From CAYRVX01 sp964642165 (GTDB lineage Bacteria > Planctomycetota > Phycisphaerae > SM23-33), in contig CAZXOC010000011.1 in assembly GCA_964642165.1 (NCBI GenBank), positions 1 through 52,611 of the forward strand: a stretch of 52,611 nt of DNA, read 5' to 3'. Below the pieces are notes generated by a model. That model was given only the letters and a program-made list of their open reading frames with translations, was not told the origin of the DNA and did not search any database. Shown one piece after another: positions 10,201 through 22,200 of the stretch; positions within the stretch are counted from its first letter, which is position 1, and each line of letters starts with the position of its first letter. The position numbers and the translations under genes were made by a program.

Positions 10201-13200
10201 CATTCGTAGGCGAACGGCGCGTCGGGGAAGTAGCGCATCAGCTCCTCGCCGACGGAGGCGTGCTCGGCGCCGAAGTACAGGTCGCCGCCGAAGGGCGTCA
10301 GGTCGCCGGCCGTGGAGGAGTCCGGCCCGGGGGCGATGTCGGCGGCCAGCTCCGGCCACGAACCGGCGTCCGAGACGCGCCACAGCTCCCTGCCGGAGCT
10401 GGCGCTGGTGGCCATGAAGTACAGCTCGCCGTCGAAGACGACCAGCTCGTCGGGGTCGGATTCGCCGGAGCCGGGGTAGATCTCGCGGACCGAGAAGGGC
10501 TCGCCGACGCCTTGGGTCAGCACCAGCTCCCTGCCTCGCGCGTGGGTCATCTCCGAGGTGGCCGCGGACATGTACAGCATGCCGGCGAACGAGATCAGGT
10601 TCGTGGGATCGCCGCTGCTGCTGCCCGGGTCGAGGTCGTGGGCCAGCTCGGCCCCGTCGCCGGTGGAGACCCACAGCTCGCGGCCGCGCGCCTTGCCGTC
10701 GGTGGCGGCGAAGTACAGCCGGCCGTCGTGGACGGTCAGGTCCGTGGGCGACGAGCTTCGGACGACGGTGATGTTGTCGCTGTAGATGTTGGCTGCCAGG
10801 CGGAACTGGTCCGTGTCGGGGTTATAGGCGTACAGCTCCCGGCCGACGGTCTGGGTGGTCGCCGCGAAGTACAGCTCGGCGGTCTTGCCGCTGTCGTAGA
10901 CGGCCAGGTCACTGGGCGAGGAGCTGCGGCTGCCCTTGTAGATGTCCGCCGCCAGCTCGACGGTCTCGGCGGCCTGGTTCAGGCGGAGCAGCTCGACGCC
11001 CGCCGACTGGTAGCGTGCGCTGAGGAAGAGATCGTCGCCGAACACGCAGAGGTGGCCCGGACTCAGGATCGGGTCGCTCTCGTAGACGTCCGAAACGAGC
11101 GAGACGCCCTTGCTGTCGAACATGAAGAGCTGGCGGTAGTCCGGGAGGCTGGGGTGCCGGGCCGAGAAGAACAGCTTGCCCGCGTAGACGGTCAGGTCCC
11201 GCGGGTCGGACCCGGCCAGATCGGGAGCGATGTCCTCGACGAGCTCGAGCGTGTCGCCGTCCCACGAGAACAGCTCGCGCCCGATCTCCGTGCTTTCGGC
11301 GGCGAAGTAGAGCTTGCCGTCGTAGACCGCGAAGTCGGACGGGCTCGAGCTCTGCGAGCCGCCGTACACGTCGGCCATGAGCTGCGCCCGCTTCAGGTCC
11401 GTCGCCACGTCCGCCGTGACCGTGGCCTTGTCGCCCTCGTTGACGGTCTGGTTGCCGTCGAGGAGCAGGATCTCGCGGTTGCCGAAGTTGACGCCCCAGA
11501 TCAGCCTGTCGTACTCGCCCGTCACGATCAGGTCGTCGACGTACCAGCCTTCCGCGCCGTTGTCCTGGTCGTTGCCCGTGTCGAACTCGAAGCGGAGCTG
11601 GATCGCCTCGCCGACCTGGTCGTCCAGGGCGAACTCGTGCTTCATCCAGAAGGCCGAGGGCGTGTCCGCCAGCCACGTGCCGGGAGGCGGCTGGGATTCG
11701 TTCGACCCCACGAGCACGTCGCCGGCTCCCTCGACGTTCATCCACACGCGGGCCATGTCCTCGTCGCCCTCGCCCGCCCAGGCCGAGGTGTAGAGGAGGT
11801 AGTTGAAGCTCAAACCCGCGCTCTCGGCGCCCGGCGGGATGTCGATGACGGGCGAGACGATCCGCCCGGCGGTATGGCCCACGTCGTAGTCGCCGCCGCC
11901 GTGGGGGCCCTCGCCCTGGCCGAAGTAGAGGCTGTGCGTCGGCGTGTGGTCCCACCACTCGTCGCCGCGCCCCTCGGTAAGGTGCCACAGGCCGTCCACG
12001 GGCGCGCCGATGTCTTCTGCCTCGTTGTCGATGGTGAAGCCGTCGAGGCCGTCCTCCAAGGTCGTGGCGTAGAGGACGGCGTTGCCGACGCCCACCACTT
12101 GCGGCCCGGTGGTCTGGAGGGCGTTGGGCGCGGGCACCTCCCGGACGTGGTAGACGCCGTCCGCCAGGTCCCACAGCACGTACTGGCCGTTGGCGTCCGT
12201 CGTCGTGTAAGGCTCGGGTCCGCTCCGCACGGCAATGCCCAGGTCCGGATCGCCCACGAGGAGGAACGCCTCCGCGTCGAACCCTTCGTAGTCGCCTTGG
12301 GCGGCGAACAGCTCCACCCCCGCGCCGCCCGTGCGCTCGAAGTAGATCAGCGTCAGGTCGTAGCGGCCCGCGTGGTCGAAGTGGAACGTCTCGATCGTGT
12401 CGCCCAGAGGCCGCGTGTCCGGGTACGCCACGGTGAAGGTCTGGGCGCCGCTGCTGATCTGGAGGCTGAAGCCGTCGTCGCTGGCCACGCCGAAGCTCCA
12501 GTCGCCGGCCGAGGGGACCTCGATGACCGCCGTCGCCCGGACGACGTGGTCGTCCTGCGGGGCGGTGAAGCCCGGGAACGGCCGGTCGGCGCCGAAGTGC
12601 GCGCCCACCGCACCGTCGGAGTAGTTGATGGTCGGGATGCTGTGGCGGTAGACCGCCGCTTGCCGCTCGGGGTCTTGCAGGACGTCCAGCGCGGCGTCCA
12701 GGGTGCTGACCATGCCCGTCGCCTTGACGTTCTCCACGGCGAAGGCCGGCGTGAAGGCGTACTCGCTTTGCACCGCGATGCCCAAGTCCGGATGGCCCAG
12801 CAGGCGGAACGCCCCGGCGTCGAACGACGAGTAGCTGCCCTGGGCGGCGAAGAGCTCCACCTCCGCCCCGATGGAGCGCTCGAAGTAGACCAGCGTCAGC
12901 TCGTAGCTGCCCGCCTCGTCGAAGTGGAACGTCTCGATCGTGTCGGCCGGGGCACGCAGGCCGGGGTACTCCATGGTGAACGGCTCGGGGCCGCCGGCGA
13001 TCTCCAGCCCGAAGCCGTCGTCGCTGTTGACGCCGAAGCTCCAGTCGCCGGCCGAGGGAATGTCGATCGTCGCCGTCGCCCGCACGACGAAGTCGTCCTG
13101 CTCGTTGACGCCGTCGAGGCCCGGGAACCCGCGGTCCAGGCCGAAGTGCCCGTTGTCGGGGCCGCTATCCAGGTAGTTGATGGTCCCGACGTTCTCGCTG

Positions 13201-16200
13201 TGGACGGCGCCTTGGAGCGCGGCATCGGCCAGGAGGGCTTGGGCGGCCTCGAGGCTCTCGACGAATCCCGCGGCCTCGTAGAGCGAGACGGCGAAGCCCG
13301 GCACGACCTGGCGGCGTGTCAGGGCGCCGTCGCGGTCGAGGTCGGCGTAGATCGTGTAGTTCTCCAGGCCGTAGTCGGTCTCGCCCCACATGCCGTCGCC
13401 GTTGTCGTCGTGGAACTTGGTTCCGTAGATGGCGCCCGTGCCGACGTGGTAGTAGAAGGTCGTCTCCCCCCGCCGGCCGGGATAGACGATCTGGCTGATA
13501 TCCGCCGCGTCGTGGGCGACGAGGGTGATCTGCCCCGTGCCGACGAAGCCGTCGGCGGCGTTCACCGTCAGCGTGCCGTCTCCGTCGATGCTGCCCCAGA
13601 TGCTGGCCGGGTCGTCCGTGAGGACCTCGTACGCCAACACCGGCGGGGCGAAGGCCACCACGCCGGCGCGGACTTCCTCGCTGTCGGCCGGGATGACCGT
13701 GACCTGGTCGACGTCCGGGGTGTAGCGGTTGAACGACCGCATCTCGCCCGTGTCCGCGGAGGTGACGTAAATCCGGTTGCTCGGCGAGATCTCGATGCTG
13801 GAGAGGTTGCCCTCCGGCGCGGGCATGCCGGTATCGAACAGGCTCAGCAGGCTGCCGCCGGTGCTGAAGCGCCGCACCACCAGCGTGGGGTCCTCGGCGT
13901 AGCCGTCGCGAAGCAGCACGTACAGGGAGTCGTCGCTGGCCACGGCCACGTCGTGCAGCTCCAGGTACCCGAAGTCCGCCTCGTCCAGGAACGGTATCGA
14001 GCTGTAATTCCACCGATCGACCCGCGTGATCACGTTGTCCCACGTGCCCTCGGCGATGCCGGCCACGTACGTGTAGCGGTCCGGCTCGCTGGCGACGCGG
14101 TACGCCACGGCGTCGGGGCTCAGGGCCCCATAGTTGGCCACCCACGTGAACGTATCCGCGTCGTACCACTCGATGAGCCGCGTGGTGAGGCTCGGCAGCA
14201 TGAGGAAGTCGTTCAGGATGGCCATGTCCGCCAGGTCGACGCCCATCGTGAGGTGGGCCGTCTGCATGAGCCTGCCCGTGGGCACGTCGAAGCGGAACAG
14301 GTCCTCGTTCTCGGCGTCGAAGACGATCATGTCCCCGGCGCTGTCGAAGACGATCGCCGAGACCGTCCGGTTGCCCGTCTCGCCGAACCGCTTCAGCGAC
14401 GCCAGCGGCGAGACGAACTCGTGCGGCGCGGGGGTCGTCGAGGCCGTGTACTGCACCACCTCCGGCCCGCCGGCCATGCCGACCATCATGCCCCAGCCCG
14501 TGTTGTCGCTCACCAAGGTCGCGATGTCGCTGATCTGGACGGTGGCCGGCCCGGCGGTCTCGGAGATCTGCGGGGCGATGGACCCGATCCAGTCGGGCGA
14601 CAGCGCGTTGGGATCGACCTCCAGGACCAGGCCCTCGGGCGCGCGGTCCTCGATGAGGTCGAGGTACATCTCGTAGGCGTCCTCGTCGAGGGCGTTGCCG
14701 CGCAGGTCCAGGCGCGTGAGGTTGGAGAGCCTCGCCTCGGTGGACAGCACCAGCACGGAATCGGCGACGACGGTCCCGTCGACGGGCCCCTCGTCGTCCG
14801 GCGCTTCGCTGTCGAGGCGGACGGTCAGCTCCCGCCGCGCCGGCTCGCCCACCGGCTGGGGCTCGTAGACGCCCAGGCTCTGCCACGTCCGCCCGTACGT
14901 CGGGCCTTCCGGCTCCCAGCGCTGATTGACGGGCACGGTGAAGTCGGCGAAGTCGCCGATGACGGTGTACGGCGCGTTGGTGGCCTGCCCGTCGTGGGCG
15001 TGCCAGCTCGCCAGCACCTCGTACGTGCCGCGAGGCAGGTCGCCGAACCGCCACTCGGCGTAGCCGCCGTACTCGGCGGGCAGGTAGTGGTAGTCGCCGT
15101 GCACCACGCCGGGGACGGGCTGGAGGTTGCGGTACCAGCGGACCGACTCGCTGTAGGCGCCCTTGTCCCACCGGTCGGGGTCGAAGACGAAGTCCCCGGG
15201 GGCGCCCTTCTCCCACTCGCTGTCGTCGAGCGTGTAGGCGTTCACCAGCGGGCCGACGTTGGTGATGAGGTTGTCGTCCAGCAGCGCGAACCGCAGGTCG
15301 TGCATCCCCGTCAGCGGCGCGAGCGACACGACCGAGTTGCCCGACACGTCCAGCCAGACGAGGCCGTCAAGCAGGTGGATGTAGTCCAGCGCCCGGATGC
15401 CGCTCCAGACGTTCGGCCCGATGCGGTTGTCCGCCGCCAGCAGCACGCGCAGGTCGGCCAGCGACTGGAACCACTCCAGGTCGAGCACCTGGATCCTGGA
15501 GCGGTCCAGGGCGAGGTACTTCAGGCGCATCAGGCCCAGCGGCGCGCCCGCGTCGGCCACGACCTCGCCCACGCCGGCGTACGCCCCGCCCACGTGCGGG
15601 CTGATCGGACGCAGCGTGCCCGGCAGGTCCTCGTTGTCCGAGAGGTCCAGGCTCACCAGGTTCGTCAGGTACTCGATGCCCTCCAGGCTCTCGATGCCCG
15701 TGTCGGCGAGGTCCATGTGCAGGATCGTGTTGACCTCGCTCGCCCGCACGGGGATGCCGAACTCCGCCAGCGGCGTGTAGAACAGCGGCACGTCCAGCGC
15801 CTCGGCGACGGCCAGGACGAGCACCTCGTCCTCGAACTCGTCGTTGAGGATCGGGTCGATGTTGAGCGGCCGGCTGAGGATGATGCTGTCGGCCGCGGCG
15901 ACCGGGCGGACGATCTCGTCGTCGTCCAGGTCGCGGATCTCGACGTCCTCGGCGAGGAACGCGTCGTCGCCGCTCTCGCCGAAGAGCCAGTCGATCTGCG
16001 GCCCGCCGATGAGGATATCCTCGCCCTCGCCGCCGTGGAGGCGGTCCATGTCGTAGGGACGGACGCCGAAGGCGTCGCGGTGGACCGTTGCCTGGAACGG
16101 CGCCATGATCTCGATGGCGAACTCCAGGTCGGTAGCCTGCTCGGCGGCGAGGGGGTTGTGCACCCGCAGGAAGTACGTCCCGGCGTCCAGCCAGCGCATG

Positions 16201-19200
16201 TCCACGGCGCCGAGGCCCTCGTAGAGCACGCCGCCGTTGCCGTCCATCACGTCGACGAGCACGCCGTGACGGCGGGTGACCTCCAGGCCGGTGGGCGTCT
16301 CGGCCGCCGCGTCGGGCCAGTCGGCGCGCACCAGGAGGTGCGATTCGGTCGACATCCGCAGCGTGATGTGCCGGCGTCCGCCCTCCAGCGCATCGACGAC
16401 CTGCTGCGTCACGTCGAGCGTGAAGGTCTCCGCCCCCGCGGTGGAGACCCACTTGGCCTGGGCGGATGACGACGTCGCCCCGACGATGCCGTCGCGCACC
16501 GTCACGACGCCGTCGCCGTCCTCGTCGAGCAGCTCGAACGTCACGATCCCCGAAACGCTCGGGTCGTTGGCCATGGCCATCGTGGTCTGCCCGTCCGAGA
16601 ACCACAGCGCCCGGCTGCTGTAGAGCGGGCCGGGGTCGAAGAAGACGCGCCCGTCAAACGGGATGGCGAACGTCGGGCCGCCTCGCATCCCTTCGTGCAC
16701 CATCTGCGTGGCGCGCTGCTCGCCGTTGGTAAACCACAGGTGCCTGGTCAGGCCCTCGTCGGCGCGGAAGAAGGCCCCGCCGTCCAGCGCCACCGGGTCC
16801 AGCAGGTCCCACTCGTACCCGTTCAGCGGCGTCTCCAGCAGCTCCTCGATCGCCACGGCGCCGACGTTGTCGAAGCTGATGCCGAAGGCCTGGGCCACCA
16901 GGACGTCGTACGAGGTGCCCTCGGCCACGAGGATGATCTTGTCCCCGGCGGCGACGGCTTGGGCGGTGCCTCTCGAAATGGTGTCCAGCAACTGCCCGTC
17001 GGGGACCGGGACCGTGCCTGCCTCCTTGCCGTCCGTCCTCCACAGCTCTCCGACCCGGGTGACGAAGAACATCGTGTCCTCCAGCACCGCGAAGCCCTCC
17101 GGGTCGCTGCCCAAGATCTTGGACGAGAAGATGTCCTTGACGAGATTCGTGCCCTCTTCCGTCCCGTCACTTCGCCACAGCTCCGCATTCCCATAGACGT
17201 CCGGCCCGCCGAAGTAGACGTACTTGCCCATGAAGCCGCCCGAGCTGAACGGCGCGGGCGCGCCCTTGGCCATATCGAGCTGGACGATGGAGCTGTAGTC
17301 CGGCCCGTCGATCATGTACAGGTAGTACCGGTCCGGCTGGAACTGCCAACTGAAGTACAGTTGCTCGCCGTTGCTCACCATGCCGGCGATGTTGAGCCCC
17401 GCCTGGGACTTCTTCTCCACCTCGTACTGGTTGGGGCCCTTCCGGAAGGCCCGGTACAGCACCGGCATCTCCTGGCCGGCGGTGAACCACGCGTAGCCGT
17501 TGACCGACTGCAGGTTGCGGATATACGCGCTGCTCTCGCCGGGGGCGATGTCGCTGATCCGCCGCGTGCCCACGGCCGTGCCGTCGCTGGCCCACAGCTC
17601 GAAGCCGTTCACGTTGTCGTGGGCGTTGAAGTACACCTCGTTGCCGACGGCCACCATCTGGTGATCGTCCGTGTCCTGCGGCAGCGTCAGTACGTCGCTG
17701 ACGGCCTCCGTGCCGATGACCGTGCCGTCCGTGCGGTGCAGGCGCCACCCGCTCTTCGTCAGGCCGAAGAAGTACAGCCACCCGTCGTCGGTGATCGCCG
17801 GCGCCGTGGGCAGGTCGTACCCCATGTCCGCCACGATCTCGGCGCGGAGGACCATCTGCGCCTTCTCGACGGTCTCGGGGGCGATCAGCTCCTCCAGGAG
17901 CGGCGTCAGGTCGTACTCGAAGACGCCGAGCATGCCGTCGCGCCCGCCGATCCCCATCCCCGACTCGTCCGGCTCGTCGTAGAGCTCGCCGAACTCGCCG
18001 GTGAGGTGCCCCGCCGCGCCGCCGAGCGTCACGATCCGCCGGTCCAGCGCGTCCGGCAGCATGCGGATGAAGTTGCCCGCGTTCCCGTCGCCGACGGTCC
18101 GGAAGCGATACCACTTCTCCGCCTGCCCCGCCGGCAGCGTGAAGCGCATGTCCAGCTCGTCGACGTTGGCGAACTCCAGCGGCTGCTGGTCGCCGGGGTT
18201 CTCCAGCACGTCGCCGATGCCCCGGTACGAGAAGTTCGTCAGCTCGATCACCTGCGACAGCGGGGGCAGCTCGATCCGCCGCGGCGAGCCGTAGATCGCG
18301 TAGAGACGCCCCGCGTCGCGCTCGACCGACACGTCCACCACGTCCGCCTGCGGCGCGCCGATCAGCAGATCGTCGTAGCGGTCGTTGTTGATGTTCAGGT
18401 ACGGCGTCGCCTGCAGCACGCCGAAGCGGTCCTGGTCGCTCTGGCCGTAAACGGCGCGGATGTCCTGCTTGCCGTCGCCGTCCAGGTCCACCGGGCCGTC
18501 CGTCAGCGCCACGTCGCCCAGGCCCACCACGTCCCAGATGACGTGCACGACGCCGCGCGTCTGCTCGTCCAGCAGCTCGGGCATCCAGCCCGTGTCTTCG
18601 TAGAGGCTGCTCTCGGGCTGCCCGATGGCCAGGTCGCCGCGCCCGTCGGCGTCGAAGTCGCCGGCCGCCACGTACAGCGGGCCTTCGAGGTAGACGTTGT
18701 GCGGCAGGGACCCGTCCGGGACGCGCCGGACCACCGCGCCCGCCTCGGACGCCCGCAGCGGTGCCGGGAACGTCTCCGAGCCGACCACGTAGTCCCGCGA
18801 GCCCAGGAAGACCAGCACGCTGCCCGGATACTCGCTGCCTTCCAGGGAACGGGTGACGGCGAAGTCCTGCGGGCCGTCCCGGTTCAGGTCGCCCAGCGCG
18901 ACCAGGTTCGCGCCCAGCAGGTAGCCGTGCGCGACCGCCGGGGCCCCCACGTCGCCCACGACGTGGTCGCCGATGGACACGTGCTGGCCGTGGGTGGCCG
19001 AGCCCCCCTGGTGCATGTAGACGCGCCCGAGGTTCGGCATCTGCACCGGGTCGCCCTTGTCCGGGTGGTACCAGACCTCGTAGGCGTCCGGCATGCCGAG
19101 CAGCAGGTCCTCCCTGCCGTCGGCGTTGAAGTCCGTCACGGCGAGGCTCAGCGTCCGGTCCTCCTGATCCGCCAGCGGCGGCCAGTTCACCGTGTAGTGC

Positions 19201-22200
19201 GTGTCGGCGGCGCCGAACATCTGGTCGTGGACGACCCACGTGAAGTCCTCGCCCTGCGAGAGCTCGATCGGGCTCTCGACGAAGCCCGGGCCGCCCTCGC
19301 TCGGGTCGCGCCGGTACGACGAGCCCGGGTAGATCCACCCGTACTCCAGCCCGTGCGCCAGCGAGGTCGGCAGGGAGGAGAAGGCCAGCAGGTCGGCCCG
19401 GTCGTCGCCGTCGTAGTTGAACAGCACCACGCGCGCCGATCCGTTCGGGTTCAGATCGTTCGAGCTCAGCGTGAGGATGGCCTCGGCGTCCTCGTAGGAC
19501 ATGTAGCGCTTGGGAGCCGCGCTGCCGTAGATCACCCAGATCGTATGCGTGCCCCCCATGCCCACGAGCCCAAGGTAGAAGTTGAAGACCAGGTCGTCCC
19601 AGCCGTCGCCGTCCAGGTCGCCGTGCCCGAACTGCGGCTGACCCAGGATCCGCAGGTCGATGTGGATCTCCGCCTGCGTGGCGACGTCGCGGATCTCGTC
19701 CAGGCGCACCGGGCCGAGAAGGATGTGCGCCACGTCGTCGTCGACGACCATGATGTCGTCGGAGCCGTCGCGGTTGAAGTCGCCGATGCTCCGCGCCGCG
19801 GCCAGGTGGTCGTCCTCCCACTGGCCCGTCAGCCCGAACGCGTTGCCCATGTTGATGTCGCCCGGCTCGTTCAGGTCCACGCCGGGGCGGATCATGTACG
19901 TCGCCAGGCTCGGCAGCGCCAGGTCGTAGACGTAGGGCTCGGCGTCGGGCTCGTCGGCGGGCTCCTCGGGCGCGGTGGCCGTCAGCTCGCGGCCGAAGAA
20001 CACGTGCGTGCCCCCGCCGAGACGATCCGCCAGGGCGAAGTCGCCGATGCCGTCGTCGTTCACGTCGCCCAGCGCCATCAGGCGACCCAGCACGAGGGTC
20101 GCCGTGCTGCCCGGGTAGTACGGCTGGTACGCCGGGCGGGCCGGCTCCAGGATCATGTCCGGGTCGCTGAAGACGACGTCGCCGGCGCCCCAGTCCGTGC
20201 CCGGCTGGGTCAGCGTGATCTCGTAGACCTGGTGGGCGACCTTGGAGCCGTCCTCGTCGAGGGGGTCGGAGGGCTCCATCGCCGCCGTGGCGAGGTCGAC
20301 CCGCCCGTTGCCGTCGACGTCGCCCAGCGGGATCAGCCGCCTGTTGTACTGCGTGTACGTGGGCGCGCCGTCGTCGGTGCCCCAGATGATGAAGCTCTCG
20401 TACTCGCCGTTGTCCACGGTGTAGAGGAACAGGAGGTCGTCGAAGGCGTCGTCGTTGACCTTGCCGGCGGGGATCAGGTGCCGGTCGTACTCCCACGTGC
20501 CGAACTCGAGCGTGGTGAAGTCGCTGATGTTGCCGGTCGGCAGCGGGTCGCCCGGCTCGCCGCTGTGCACGAGGAACACGCGGGCGTTGTACAGCGCCTC
20601 CACGGAGGGCTCGGACGCGGCGAAGTCCTCGCGCCCGTCGCCGTCCATGTCGCCGGCGCGGCTGACGTCCCAGGCGCCGGTGAGGCGCGTGCCGTACGAC
20701 GAGGCAGCCAGGTCCGGCGCCTCCAGCGGCGCCCGCAGCATCACGTCGTCGACGTACCAGCCCTCGTAGTCGTTCTGCCAGGGGTCGACCGAGTCGAACC
20801 GGAACGTCACCTGGACCGTGTCTCCCTTCTTCAGCGACCCCAGACCCAGCTCCTCGACGAGGTCCAGCGTGGCGATTTGCCACTGGCCCGTGCCCTCGGT
20901 CATCCGCGGCTTCGGGTCCACCTTGTCGTTCCAGTTGATCAGCACGGTCTCCGGCTTGGCCCCGTTGATGGAGACCTCCACCCACGCCTTGTCTCGGATC
21001 TGCCAGGGGAGGGAGAACTCGGTCTCCAGGAAGTAGCGGAAGCTCAGATCGAGGCTCTTGACCGTGTCCCCGATCTGGATCTCCGGCGAGACGAGCGCCC
21101 CGGCGACCTCTCCCGCGTCGTAGTCCCCACCGCCGTCCGGGCCCTCGTTCTGGCCGAAGTAGACGCTCCACGGCCCGCTGTGCAGGGGGTCGCTCCCCCG
21201 CCCCTGCGAGCGGTGCCACAGGTTCGTCTTGCCCGTCACATCCCAGCCGTACGGGACGTGCTCGAAGTCCTGGTGCAGCAGCACCTGCGAGCCCCCCCAC
21301 GTGCCCGGCATGCCCCGGAACAGGTAGATGCCCCGGTTCTCCCAGCCGGCCATCTCGCCGATCAGCAGGTCACCGCGCCCGTCGCCGTCGAAGTCCCGCA
21401 CCGCGTCGACGACCCGGGGGTTGTTGAAGCCCCGAATCATCGCGTCGGCGTCGGTGAACACGTCGACCGTCTCCGGCCACGTGCTCCGACCGTACAGCAC
21501 GAACAGGCCCGTCTTCGTGTAGGCATTGGTGGCGTCGATGTACCACACGTCGTCCGAGCGGACGAGGATGGCCAGGTCGTCCATCCCGTCGCCGTTGTAG
21601 TCCGCCGGCGAGGCGAAGCTCGTCCGGACGCCGTAGGAGAAGTCCATCACCGGGCCCGGCAGCTCCAGCGTCAGGGAGTTCGTCCCGTCGGGCACCAGCT
21701 CGCCGCCCTCGGGCGCGTCGGCCATGCCGAAGACGATCGTCGCGAGGCTCGGCGGCACGAACTCCTGCGGGTGGACGTGGTCCGGCAGCGTCAGGAACTC
21801 CTCGTATGTGCCGATCTCCTCCTGCACGGCGGCGATGAAGTCGTCGTAGCCGTCGCCGTTGATGTCGCCGAGGGGCAGGAGCTTGGCCTGGGCGGCCGGG
21901 GCGTCCGGCGAGACGTTCACGTCGGCGTCCGCGGCGTCCACGTCCGTCCGCGTGCCCACCCGGTCGTCGAACGTCAGGCGGTATTTGCCCATCGTGTCGG
22001 CCGGGCCGAGGTTGTTCTGGCCCGACTGGAAGCCCAGGTGCTCCGTCATCGAGTCCGCCTCGAACTCGATCGCCAGCTCCCCGCCCTGCCGGAGGAACAG
22101 GTGGATGAAGCCCTGCTCCTCGTAGGCCACGACGTGGTCGGCCACCACGCCGCCGCCGAACGGGGCCTGTGCCAGGCTGCTGAACACCGCGTTGAGGTTC

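Noticed and set aside
7374..16469. Plus-strand open frame of about 3,031 codons
   Set aside because: Antisense shadow of the giant gene; it crosses the N gap and shows no recognisable domain.
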